A DNA stretch of 64,000 nucleotides from Staphylococcus kloosii (GTDB taxonomy: Bacteria; Bacillota; Bacilli; Staphylococcales; Staphylococcaceae), in the NCBI RefSeq assembly GCF_003019255.1, contig NZ_CP027846.1, forward strand, positions 1,488,001-1,552,000, in the 5' to 3' direction. The first letter of the stretch is position 1. The number at the start of each line of letters is the position of its first letter. The notes beneath the pieces were generated by a model, which saw only the letters and a list, made by a program, of their open reading frames with translations, did not search any database and had not been told where the DNA came from. Positions 1 through 8,194 of the stretch are shown piece after piece. Position numbers and translations under genes: made by a program.

Positions 1-25
1 ATTAAATTTTATAAAAATATTGATA

Positions 26-40
26 ATTAAAACGTTTACA
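26..40. promoter_or_regulatory. candidate cre (CcpA) site upstream of pfkA
   Basis: ATTAAAACGTTTACA fits the CcpA operator consensus WTGNAANCGNWNNCW except for T in place of the G at position 3. It lies about 90 bp before the pfkA start. Glycolytic genes are often CcpA targets in Bacilli, so the site is plausible. The single mismatch and the AT-rich background keep this tentative. Confidence 0.35.
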
Positions 41-128
41 TGAATTAATAAACCTTATATTTATGGCACCATATGTGAATTTATGGTATTTTTAAAGTAA
101 GAAATACAAGGCAGAAAGGTATGTCGTC

Positions 129-1097
129 ATGAAAAAAATTGCGGTTTTAACTAGTGGTGGAGACTCACCTGGAATGAATGCGGCAGTAAGAGCTGTTGTT
201 CGTAAAGCGATATATAATAATATTGAAGTTTACGGCGTGTATCAAGGATATCAAGGGTTATTAAACGATGATATTAAGAAACTAGAACTAGGTTCAGTTG
301 GTGATACGATTCAACGTGGTGGTACATTTTTATACTCTGCAAGATGTCCAGAATTTAAAGAAGCAGATGTACGTAAAAAAGGCATTGAAAATTTACGTAA
401 AAGAGGCATTGAGGGTCTAGTAGTTATTGGTGGAGATGGAAGCTACAGAGGTGCTCAACGTATTAGTGAAGAATGCTCTGAAATTCAAACTATCGGTGTA
501 CCAGGTACAATAGATAATGACATCAATGGTACTGATTTTACAATTGGCTTTGATACAGCATTAAATACTATAATTGAATCAGTAGATAAAATTAGAGACA
601 CAGCTTCTAGTCACGCTAGAACATTTATTATCGAAGTTATGGGTCGTGACTGTGGTGACCTAGCTTTATGGGCTGGTATGTCAGTCGGTGCTGAAACCAT
701 CATTATTCCAGAAGTTAAAACTGAAATAAAAGAAGTAGCAGAACGTATTGACCATGGTATCAGGCGTGGTAAAAAACATTCTATCGTTATGGTTGCTGAA
801 GGCGTAATGTCAGGTGAATCATGTGCCCAAGAATTAGCGAAGTACATCAATGTTGATGCACGCGTTTCAGTATTGGGGCACATTCAACGTGGAGGTAGCC
901 CAACAGGCGCTGATAGAGTTTTAGCATCGCGTTTAGGAGGTTATGCTGTTGAATTATTGATGAATGGAGAAACAGCAAGAGGTGTAGGCATCAAGAACAA
1001 CGATTTAACGAGCACATCATTTGATGATATTTTTATAGCAGAAGCGCATAAATTTGATCACAATATTTACAATTTAACTAAAGAACTATCTATTTAA
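129..1097 (+). CDS. pfkA: ATP-dependent 6-phosphofructokinase
   Basis: PfkA phosphorylates fructose 6-phosphate to fructose 1,6-bisphosphate with ATP in the cytoplasm, the committed step of glycolysis. The 322-residue length is that of bacterial type A enzymes. The N-terminal glycine-rich ATP site (TSGGDSPGMNAAVRA), the GGDGS loop at residues 101-105 and the catalytic PGTIDND segment at about 125-131 are all present. The AAAGG at 115-119 sits 9 bases before this ATG. An ATG at 121 is out of frame and stops at once. The gene is followed after 20 bp by pyk, so the two enzymes of lower and upper glycolysis are almost certainly co-transcribed. Confidence 0.97.
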   Translation: MKKIAVLTSGGDSPGMNAAVRAVVRKAIYNNIEVYGVYQGYQGLLNDDIKKLELGSVGDTIQRGGTFLYSARCPEFKEADVRKKGIENLRKRGIEGLVVIGGDGSYRGAQRISEECSEIQTIGVPGTIDNDINGTDFTIGFDTALNTIIESVDKIRDTASSHARTFIIEVMGRDCGDLALWAGMSVGAETIIIPEVKTEIKEVAERIDHGIRRGKKHSIVMVAEGVMSGESCAQELAKYINVDARVSVLGHIQRGGSPTGADRVLASRLGGYAVELLMNGETARGVGIKNNDLTSTSFDDIFIAEAHKFDHNIYNLTKELSI

Positions 1098-1117
1098 TTA
1101 CTCGGGAGGCATTTACA

Positions 1118-2878
1118 ATGAGAAAAACAAAAATTGTATGTACGATTGGACCAGCATCAGAATCTGAAGAAATGTTAGAAAAATTAATGAAAGCTGGTAT
1201 GAACGTTGCCAGATTGAACTTTTCACACGGTGACTTTGATGAACATCAAGCACGTATTGACACTATCAGAGAAGTTTCTGCACGTTTAGGTAAAACTGTA
1301 GCTATTTTACTTGATACTAAAGGCCCAGAAATCCGTACTCATAACATGAAAGACGGTGCTATTGAATTAGAAAAAGGAACAGAAGTTATCGTTAGTATGA
1401 CTGAAGTTGAAGGTACTCCAGAAAAATTCTCTGTAACTTACGACAACTTAATTAATGACGTTGACGAAGGTTCTTATATCTTATTAGATGATGGATTAAT
1501 TGAACTACAAGTTAAACAAATTGATAAAGAAAAAGGCGAAGTGCTTTGTGATGTATTAAATACTGGGGAACTTAAAAATAAAAAAGGTGTTAACTTACCT
1601 GGTGTAAAAGTTAACTTACCTGGTATCACTGATAAAGATGCTGAAGATATTAAATTTGGTATTAGACAAGGTGTAGACTTTATCGCAGCAAGCTTCGTAC
1701 GTCGTCCAAGTGACGTGTTAGACATTCGCAAATTATTAGAAGAACACAAAAACGATACAATTAGCATTATTCCTAAAATTGAAAACCAAGAAGGTATCGA
1801 CAACATTGAAGAAATTTTAGAAGTATCTGATGGTTTAATGGTAGCTCGTGGTGACATGGGTGTTGAAATTCCACCAGAATCAGTACCAATGGTACAAAAA
1901 GATTTAATTAGAAAATGTAACAAACTAGGTAAACCAGTTATTACTGCAACTCAAATGTTAGATTCTATGCAACGTAATCCACGTGCAACTCGTGCAGAAG
2001 CAAGTGACGTTGCTAACGCAATTTATGACGGTACAGATGCAGTTATGTTATCAGGTGAAACTGCAGCCGGATCATATCCAGAAGAAGCTGTTAAAACAAT
2101 GAGAAATATTGCTGTTTCAGCTGAAGCTGCACAAGATTATAAACAATTATTATCTGACCGTACAAAATTAGTTGAAACATCATTAGTTAACGCAATCGGT
2201 GTATCAGTTGCACATACAGCACTAAACTTAAGCGTAAAAGCTATCGTTGCAGCAACTGAAAGTGGTTCTACTGCACGTACAATTTCAAAATATAGACCAA
2301 AATCAGACATTATTGCTGTAACTCCAAGTGCTGAAACTGCACGTCAATGTGCTTTAGTATGGGGCGTTTATCCAGTAGTAAAACAAGGTCGTAAAACTAC
2401 CGATGCATTGTTAAATAACGCAGTTGCAACAGCAGTTGAAACTGAAAGAGTACAAAATGGTGACTTAATTATTATCACTGCTGGTGTACCTACAGGTGAA
2501 AAAGGTACTACTAACATGATGAAATTACATTTAGTAGGCGATGAAATCGCAAGTGGACAAGGCGTTGGTCGTAATTCAGTAGTGGGTAAAACATTAGTAG
2601 CTAATAGTGCAAGTGAACTTGAAGGTGTAGACTTATCAGATAAAGTTATCGTTACTACATCAGTAGACGAAACTTTAGTTCCTTATATTGAGCAAGCATT
2701 AGGCTTAATTACTGAAGAAAATGGTATTACATCACCAAGTGCAATCGTTGGATTAGAAAAAGGTATTCCAACAATTGTTGGTGTTGAAAATGCTACAACT
2801 GAATTACAAAGCGATAACTTAGTCACTGTTGATGCTAACCAAGGTAAAGTATTCGAAGGTTATGCTAACGTACTATAA
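1118..2878 (+). CDS. pyk: pyruvate kinase
   Basis: Pyruvate kinase converts phosphoenolpyruvate and ADP to pyruvate and ATP. The 586 residues exceed the roughly 470 of the catalytic core. As in other Bacillales, the extra C-terminal stretch of about 110 residues is a PEP-utiliser-like mobile domain. The start RKTKIVCTIGPAS, the RLNFSHG segment, the IPKIENQEG loop carrying the active-site lysine, and the MVARGDMGVE metal-binding region are intact. The start has CGGGAGG about 9 bases upstream. It is second in the pfkA-pyk operon and ends at a strong terminator. Confidence 0.97.
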   Translation: MRKTKIVCTIGPASESEEMLEKLMKAGMNVARLNFSHGDFDEHQARIDTIREVSARLGKTVAILLDTKGPEIRTHNMKDGAIELEKGTEVIVSMTEVEGTPEKFSVTYDNLINDVDEGSYILLDDGLIELQVKQIDKEKGEVLCDVLNTGELKNKKGVNLPGVKVNLPGITDKDAEDIKFGIRQGVDFIAASFVRRPSDVLDIRKLLEEHKNDTISIIPKIENQEGIDNIEEILEVSDGLMVARGDMGVEIPPESVPMVQKDLIRKCNKLGKPVITATQMLDSMQRNPRATRAEASDVANAIYDGTDAVMLSGETAAGSYPEEAVKTMRNIAVSAEAAQDYKQLLSDRTKLVETSLVNAIGVSVAHTALNLSVKAIVAATESGSTARTISKYRPKSDIIAVTPSAETARQCALVWGVYPVVKQGRKTTDALLNNAVATAVETERVQNGDLIIITAGVPTGEKGTTNMMKLHLVGDEIASGQGVGRNSVVGKTLVANSASELEGVDLSDKVIVTTSVDETLVPYIEQALGLITEENGITSPSAIVGLEKGIPTIVGVENATTELQSDNLVTVDANQGKVFEGYANVL

Positions 2879-2904
2879 TATATAAGTAAGTTTTACTAAT
2901 AATT

Positions 2905-2950
2905 AACGTCAATCTCTATAAAGAATATAGAGATTGACGTTATTTTTGTT
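2905..2950 (+). terminator. terminator of pfkA-pyk
   Basis: A perfect 16-bp stem (2905-2920 with 2926-2941) and a 5-base loop are followed by a T-rich tract. This is a classic rho-independent terminator just after pyk. Confidence 0.9.
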
Positions 2951-3061
2951 AGTAAGCAAGAAGTGACTTAACATTAAGGTGTATGATAAGAAAGAACTAA
3001 TAGGGATAAGCAATTACATTAGCATAAACCAAAAAGAAAGCAGCAATGCGACCAAAAACAT

Positions 3062-3113
3062 AAAAAAGCAACTCACTTCACTGAGTTCGTCAGTGTGAAA
3101 TGAGTTGTTTTTA
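3062..3113 (-). terminator. terminator of the cycA-like permease gene
   Basis: An imperfect inverted repeat (AACTCACTTCACTGA at 3070-3084 against TCAGTGTGAAATGAGTT at 3090-3106) is flanked by an A-run at 3062-3067. On the minus strand the A-run reads as the T-run after the hairpin. It probably also stops read-through from pyk. Confidence 0.75.
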
Positions 3114-3128
3114 GTTTGAACTATAAAT

Positions 3129-4493
3129 TTACTTTTTAGTATTTCTAATAGCATTTTTGTATCTAAGATACATAAGGCCTAAAATAACAAGCCAGATAGG
3201 TGTAATATATACAGCTCTTCGAGTTTCTACGTTAACAAATAATAAGCAGAATACTAAGAAGAAAAATACTAAGATAGCATAGGCCATATATTTGCCACCA
3301 AATAATTTATAGTCAGCATTTTTATGGTTTTCTGGATTACGCTTATGATAATTAATATACGCTACTGTAATTAATCCCCATACTACAAGGAATAATACTG
3401 TAGATAACGTTGTAACATAAGTGAATACTTGTGTTGCGTTCGGAATAATATAATTTAGTAAAGCAGCGATTAATAATAAAAATGATGACGCAATAATTGC
3501 AATATGTGGTACACCATTTTTGTTTTTATTTTTAAACATAGGCGGTGCTTGATCTTGGTTAGATAAACCAAAAAGCATTCTACTATTTGAAAAGATACCG
3601 CTGTTACAAGATGATGCTGCGGCAGTTAACACTACAAAGTTAATTAATCCAGCAGCAAAAGGAATACCTATAAGTGCAAATAGTCTAACGAATGGGCTTT
3701 CTTCTGGATTTACTTGTGCCCAAGGAACGATAGACATAATAACTGCTAACGATCCGACATAGAAAATAATGATACGAATCGGCACACTGTTGATAGCTCT
3801 TGGTATTGTTACTTTAGGATCTTTTGTTTCACCGGCTGTAACACCAATTAATTCGATACCGACGAATGAGAATAATGCCATTTGGAATGACATCATAAAG
3901 CCACTTACGCCTTTCGGGAAAATACCATTGTTATATAAATTAGTCAGTGAGGCATGACCAAATTGTGTTTTGTATGCCATGATAATCATGATTGCACCGA
4001 CAACAATTAAGGCAATAATTGTAACGATTTTAATAATTGCGAACCAAAATTCTAATTCACCAAATAATTTGGCGCTTAATAAATTAAATGACATTAAGAT
4101 AAGTACACAAAATAGTGCGCTAATCCAATTGGGTATTTGTGGAAACCAAAAACTTATGTATTTGGCAACGGCTGTAACTTCTGCCATACCAGTTATAATC
4201 CAGCATAACCAATAAGTCCACCCCGTAACAAAACCTGCAAAAGGTCCTATATATTCATTAGTTACATCTGCGAAAGATTTAAATCCTGTATTGGAAACCA
4301 GAATTTCCCCTAAACCTCGCATAAACATAAATAACATAAAACCAATAATGATATAGGTAAGTAAAATGGAAGGACCTGTTAATGCAATCGTTTGTCCTGC
4401 TCCCAAGAATAATCCAGTACCAATTGCTCCCCCTATAGCAATTAGTTGAACATGTCGATTACTAAGTTCTCTGTCTAATACTTGTTTTTTCAT
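3129..4493 (-). CDS. cycA: amino acid permease, CycA-like (D-serine/D-alanine/glycine type)
   Basis: This is an APC-superfamily proton-coupled permease of 454 residues with about 12 hydrophobic membrane segments. The N-terminal signature QLIAIGGAIGTGLFLGAG marks the amino acid transporter branch. In S. aureus the gene between pyk and citZ encodes CycA, an alanine/serine/glycine importer, and the position and sequence here agree. The ATG at 4493 is chosen over the one at 4499 because AAAGGAGA at 4501-4508 gives a 7-base spacing only for 4493. It is transcribed alone, divergently from citZ. The substrate is inferred from family and synteny. Confidence 0.85.
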   Translation of the reverse strand: MKKQVLDRELSNRHVQLIAIGGAIGTGLFLGAGQTIALTGPSILLTYIIIGFMLFMFMRGLGEILVSNTGFKSFADVTNEYIGPFAGFVTGWTYWLCWIITGMAEVTAVAKYISFWFPQIPNWISALFCVLILMSFNLLSAKLFGELEFWFAIIKIVTIIALIVVGAIMIIMAYKTQFGHASLTNLYNNGIFPKGVSGFMMSFQMALFSFVGIELIGVTAGETKDPKVTIPRAINSVPIRIIIFYVGSLAVIMSIVPWAQVNPEESPFVRLFALIGIPFAAGLINFVVLTAAASSCNSGIFSNSRMLFGLSNQDQAPPMFKNKNKNGVPHIAIIASSFLLLIAALLNYIIPNATQVFTYVTTLSTVLFLVVWGLITVAYINYHKRNPENHKNADYKLFGGKYMAYAILVFFFLVFCLLFVNVETRRAVYITPIWLVILGLMYLRYKNAIRNTKK

Positions 4494-4729
4494 GTGCATT
4501 TCTCCTTTGTTTATCTAGTATCAATTATGCAATTCAATTAAGGATTTTACAACTATTTTTAAAATTTAATATGTAATTTTACAGGTTATAATTCATATTT
4601 AGTTATCATATACGATAATTAAATTAAATTCTTAGATAAATTGAAGTAATAGCTTATAAATATTAGAATATAGATATAACAAACAATATATTTGTGAATT
4701 ATTTAAAGTAGCGATTAGGTTTAATAAAT

Positions 4730-4750
4730 TTCTTATGAGGTTAATAAGAA
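4730..4750. promoter_or_regulatory. candidate LysR-type regulator dyad upstream of citZ
   Basis: TTCTTAT (4730-4736) and ATAAGAA (4744-4750) form a perfect 7-bp inverted repeat with a 7-base spacer. It contains the T-N11-A pattern of LysR-type regulators. It lies just upstream of the predicted citZ -35 box, where activators of this family usually bind. CcpE/CcpC, the citrate-sensing regulators of the TCA branch in Bacilli, are the obvious candidates, but that assignment is inference. Confidence 0.4.
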
Positions 4751-4765
4751 TTATGGCTTTATATA

Positions 4766-4794
4766 TTCACAAATCATCTTTGATTGGATATAAT
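4766..4794 (+). promoter_or_regulatory. citZ promoter
   Basis: TTCACA (4766-4771), a 17-base spacer and a perfect TATAAT (4789-4794) form a SigA-type promoter about 48 bp before the citZ start. Confidence 0.65.
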
Positions 4795-4841
4795 AGTTTT
4801 TGTAAGCCATTTCATAACGAAATAGAAAAGGGGAATTAAAT

Positions 4842-5960
4842 ATGGCAAACGTACAAAAAGGCTTAGAAGGGGTTCTAGCTGCCGAAACTAAAGTTAGTTC
4901 AATCATCGACAGTCAATTAACATATGCGGGCTATGACATAGATGATTTAGCGAATAATGCTGAATTCGAAGAAATAATCTTTTTATTATGGCATTATCGA
5001 TTACCAAACGCTGAAGAACTTAAAACTTTAAAAGAAAAACTATTAAGTTATATGGAGTTAAATCCTAGAGTGTATAGTCACTTTAAGGAATATGCTACAG
5101 ATAATGTGCATCCTATGACTGCTTTAAGAACTTCAGTATCTTACATTGCTCACTTTGATCCTAAAGCTGAAGCAGAAGACGATACAGAAACATTAGAGCG
5201 AGGTATTCGCATTCAAGCGAAAATCGCTTCATTAGTAACTGCTTTTGCTCGTGTGAGAGAAGGTAAAGATCCAGTTAAACCAAATAAAGACTTAAACTAT
5301 GCAGGAAACTTCTTGTATATGTTAAGAGGAGAATTACCTACTGACATCGAAGTTGAAGCATTTAACAAAGCGTTAGTATTACATGCTGACCACGAATTTA
5401 ATGCATCAACATTTACAGCAAGATGTGCTGTATCATCATTATCTGATATGTATTCAGGTATTGTAGCTGCTGTTGGTTCATTAAAAGGACCTTTACACGG
5501 CGGGGCAAATGAACGTGTAATGAGCATGTTAGCTGAAGTTAAATCAGAAGATGAAGTTGATGAATATATCGACAACAAAATCAAAAACAAAGAAAAAATC
5601 ATGGGCTTCGGACACCGTGTTTATAAAGACGGTGACCCAAGAGCGAAGTTCTTAAAAGAAATGAGCAGAAAAATTACAAATGAAACTGGTCAAAGTCAGT
5701 TATTTGATATTTCTGTGAAAATTGCAGACAAAATGAAAAAAGAAAAAGGTTTAATTGCAAATGTAGACTTTTTCAGTGCTACTGTATATCACAGTCTTAA
5801 CATTGAACATGACTTATTCACACCAATTTTTGCTGTAAGTAGAACTTCAGGTTGGATTGCACACATTCTTGAACAATATGAAGATAATAGAATTATGCGT
5901 CCAAGAGCTCATTATGTAGGTGAAGTTAACAGAACTTATGTACCAATTGAAGAAAGATAA
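4842..5960 (+). CDS. citZ: citrate synthase
   Basis: Citrate synthase condenses oxaloacetate and acetyl-CoA to citrate, the entry step of the TCA cycle. The 372-residue length is that of the short Gram-positive type II-like enzymes. Recognisable elements are the LHADHEFNAST and HGGANERV catalytic histidine regions and GFGHRVYK. The aspartate-containing segment near VDFFSATVYHS and the C-terminal RPRAHYVG arginine region are also present. The ribosome site AAAGGGGAA precedes the ATG. icd follows after 45 bp, so the two probably form a citZ-icd operon that feeds 2-oxoglutarate synthesis. Confidence 0.96.
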   Translation: MANVQKGLEGVLAAETKVSSIIDSQLTYAGYDIDDLANNAEFEEIIFLLWHYRLPNAEELKTLKEKLLSYMELNPRVYSHFKEYATDNVHPMTALRTSVSYIAHFDPKAEAEDDTETLERGIRIQAKIASLVTAFARVREGKDPVKPNKDLNYAGNFLYMLRGELPTDIEVEAFNKALVLHADHEFNASTFTARCAVSSLSDMYSGIVAAVGSLKGPLHGGANERVMSMLAEVKSEDEVDEYIDNKIKNKEKIMGFGHRVYKDGDPRAKFLKEMSRKITNETGQSQLFDISVKIADKMKKEKGLIANVDFFSATVYHSLNIEHDLFTPIFAVSRTSGWIAHILEQYEDNRIMRPRAHYVGEVNRTYVPIEER

Positions 5961-6005
5961 TAAATAATAATTATTATAGACTAAAATATTCGGAGGTTTT
6001 TTGAA

Positions 6006-7274
6006 ATGGCAGGAAACAAAATTGTAAAAAACAACGACGGTTTATCAGTACCAAATGAACCAACAATTCCATATATTATTGGTGACGGCATTGGTCCAGA
6101 CATCTGGAAAGCAGCAAGCAGAGTTATCGATGCTGCCGTAGAAAAAGCTTATAATGGCGAAAAGAAAATTGACTGGAAAGAAGTATTAGCTGGTCAAAAA
6201 GCTTACGATGAAACAGGCGAATGGTTACCTAAAGAAACATTAGAAGCAATCGAAGAATATTTAATTGCTATTAAAGGACCTTTAACTACACCAATCGGTG
6301 GCGGTATTCGTTCGTTAAACGTAGCTTTACGTCAAGAATTAGACTTATTCACTTGTTTAAGACCAGTTCGTTGGTTCAAAGGTGTACCTTCACCTGTTAA
6401 AAGACCAGAAGAAACTGACATGGTTATTTTCCGTGAAAACACAGAAGATATTTATGCTGGTATTGAATTTAAAGAAGGTACTTCAGAAGTTAAAAAAGTT
6501 GTTGATTTCTTACAAAACGAAATGGGCGCTAAAAACATTCGCTTCCCAGAAACTTCAGGTATCGGTATTAAACCAGTATCTAAAGAAGGTACTGAACGTT
6601 TAGTACGTGCAGCTATCCAATATGCATTAGATAATAACCGTAAATCTGTTACATTAGTACACAAAGGTAACATCATGAAATTTACTGAAGGTGCTTTCAA
6701 ACAATGGGGTTATGACGTTGCTCATAATGAATTTGCTGACAAAGTATTCACTTGGCAACAATATGACCAAATCGTTGAAGAACAAGGTAAGGACGAAGCT
6801 AACGCTGCTCAAGATAAAGCTGAACAAGAAGGCAAAATTATCATCAAAGATTCAATTGCTGATATCTTCTTACAACAAATTCTTACACGTCCAGCAGATC
6901 ATGATGTAGTTGCTACAATGAACTTGAATGGTGACTATGTATCAGATGCATTAGCAGCACAAGTTGGCGGTATTGGTATCGCTCCAGGAGCTAATATTAA
7001 CTATGAAAGCGGGCATGCAATTTTCGAAGCTACTCATGGTACTGCTCCTAAATATGCTGACCAAAACAAAGTAAACCCATCTTCTGAAATCTTAAGTGCC
7101 GTATTAATGTTAGAACACTTAGGATGGCAAGAAGCTGCAGATAAAATTACTGATTCAATTGAAAAAACAATTGCGTCTAAAGTTGTTACTTATGACTTTG
7201 CACGTTTAATGGACGGTGCAGAAGAAGTTTCAACTTCACAATTCGCAGACGAGTTAATTAAAAACTTAAGCTAA
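6006..7274 (+). CDS. icd: NADP-dependent isocitrate dehydrogenase
   Basis: The enzyme oxidatively decarboxylates isocitrate to 2-oxoglutarate, reducing NADP+. At 422 residues it matches the Bacillus/E. coli dimeric type. The GGGIRSLNVALRQELDLF segment holds the substrate-binding serine and arginines. VIFRENTEDIYAG and the C-terminal GATHGTAPKYADQ-like nucleotide-binding region (here ATHGTAPKYADQ) are intact. CGGAGG lies upstream of the ATG. It shares an operon with citZ and ends at a terminator. In S. aureus naming it is also called citC. Confidence 0.96.
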   Translation: MAGNKIVKNNDGLSVPNEPTIPYIIGDGIGPDIWKAASRVIDAAVEKAYNGEKKIDWKEVLAGQKAYDETGEWLPKETLEAIEEYLIAIKGPLTTPIGGGIRSLNVALRQELDLFTCLRPVRWFKGVPSPVKRPEETDMVIFRENTEDIYAGIEFKEGTSEVKKVVDFLQNEMGAKNIRFPETSGIGIKPVSKEGTERLVRAAIQYALDNNRKSVTLVHKGNIMKFTEGAFKQWGYDVAHNEFADKVFTWQQYDQIVEEQGKDEANAAQDKAEQEGKIIIKDSIADIFLQQILTRPADHDVVATMNLNGDYVSDALAAQVGGIGIAPGANINYESGHAIFEATHGTAPKYADQNKVNPSSEILSAVLMLEHLGWQEAADKITDSIEKTIASKVVTYDFARLMDGAEEVSTSQFADELIKNLS

Positions 7275-7322
7275 TAACTGTTTAAGTTAAATAAAAGACT
7301 AGTTATAGTTTGTTTTGTGATG

Positions 7323-7356
7323 AGCACTCCTTGATTATTCAGGGAGTGCTTCTTTT
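7323..7356 (+). terminator. terminator of citZ-icd
   Basis: AGCACTCC (7323-7330) pairs with GGAGTGCT (7343-7350), followed by TCTTTT. Confidence 0.8.
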
Positions 7357-7392
7357 ATATTTCAAATTTTTGTAAGAGCAAAATTAAGTAAA

Positions 7393-7419
7393 TGTTAAGA
7401 TTATGTAAATCAATGTCAA
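7393..7419 (-). promoter_or_regulatory. candidate Pho box upstream of phoP
   Basis: Read on the minus strand, the hexamers TTGACA, TTACAT and TTAACA occur in tandem at 7419-7414, 7408-7403 and 7398-7393, spaced by 5 and 4 bases. This resembles the repeated TT(A/T/C)ACA boxes bound by PhoP in Bacillus. It lies 28 bp upstream of the phoP -10, so autoregulation is plausible. Confidence 0.45.
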
Positions 7420-7446
7420 TTGTGTTATTTTTATGACTATTTAGGT

Positions 7447-7452
7447 TATAAT
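7447..7452 (+). promoter_or_regulatory. phoP -10 element
   Basis: A perfect TATAAT lies about 32 bp before the phoP start. No clear -35 hexamer is visible, which would suit an activator-dependent promoter. Confidence 0.5.
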
Positions 7453-7483
7453 TACGATGTAAATATATTAATGGAGGTACGTT

Positions 7484-8194
7484 ATGTCTCAAACAGTACT
7501 TGTAGTTGATGACGAACAATCAATTGTAACGTTGCTTAAATATAATTTAGAACAAGCTGGTTACAATATAGAAGTAGCCTATGATGGTGAAGAAGCATTA
7601 GCAAAAGTTAATGCAGTAAAACCTGAAGTAGTTGTATTAGATGTTATGTTACCTAAAAAAGATGGTATTGAAGTGTGTAAGCAAATTCGCGCAGATAAAA
7701 ATTTAGTGCCAATCTTGATGTTGACTGCGAAGGATGATGAGTTTGATCGCGTATTAGGTCTAGAATTAGGCGCAGATGATTATATGACGAAACCATTTTC
7801 GCCTAGAGAAGTTGTAGCACGTGTCAAAGCAATCTTGAGACGCTCTGCGATGATAACGGAGTTGAGTGAAAATACTGATAGCTCTGAGGATATTCATATT
7901 GGTTCTATTAAAATAAGACCTGACTTTTTTGAAGTTTACCGTAATGGAGAGTTGTTAGAATTAACGCCTAAAGAGTTTGAATTATTATTATATTTAATTG
8001 ACAGACAAGGTAGAGTAATTACACGCGAACATATGTTAAATTCAGTGTGGAACTATGAATTTGCTGGTGACTCTCGAATTGTTGATGTACATATTAGTCA
8101 TTTAAGAGATAAATTAGAAGACAATCCTAAACAGCCAAAACTAATTAAAACTGTTCGTGGATTAGGTTACAAATTAGAGAGACCAAAGGTTTAA
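7484..8194 (+). CDS. phoP: response regulator PhoP (OmpR family)
   Basis: This phosphate-starvation response regulator has 236 residues. The receiver domain (about 1-120) carries the acidic pair D9/D10, the phospho-acceptor D53 in VVLDVMLP, a conserved threonine in MLTAKD, and K103 region TKPFSPRE. The C-terminal winged-helix domain (about 135-232) ends in the usual VRGLGYKLE. TGGAGGTACGTT precedes the ATG. The last base of its stop codon is the first of phoR, so the two are translationally coupled. Confidence 0.95.
   Translation: MSQTVLVVDDEQSIVTLLKYNLEQAGYNIEVAYDGEEALAKVNAVKPEVVVLDVMLPKKDGIEVCKQIRADKNLVPILMLTAKDDEFDRVLGLELGADDYMTKPFSPREVVARVKAILRRSAMITELSENTDSSEDIHIGSIKIRPDFFEVYRNGELLELTPKEFELLLYLIDRQGRVITREHMLNSVWNYEFAGDSRIVDVHISHLRDKLEDNPKQPKLIKTVRGLGYKLERPKV

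Larger units (their letters stand above)
4494..4841. other. divergent intergenic region between cycA and citZ
   Basis: About 348 bp without a gene lie between the two divergent start codons. It contains the cycA ribosome site, a LysR-type dyad (4730-4750) and the citZ promoter (4766-4794). No hairpin followed by a T-run and no credible small ORF was seen. Confidence 0.7.

Noticed and set aside
121..132. ATG at 121 just before pfkA as a start or a leader peptide
   Set aside because: It is only one base after AAAGG, reads three codons and then stops out of frame with pfkA; the ATG at 129 has proper spacing.
611..883. Minus-strand ORF inside pfkA
   Set aside because: It is the reverse-strand shadow of a conserved gene with no ribosome site; similar shadows inside pyk, citZ, icd, clpX and others were dropped for the same reason.
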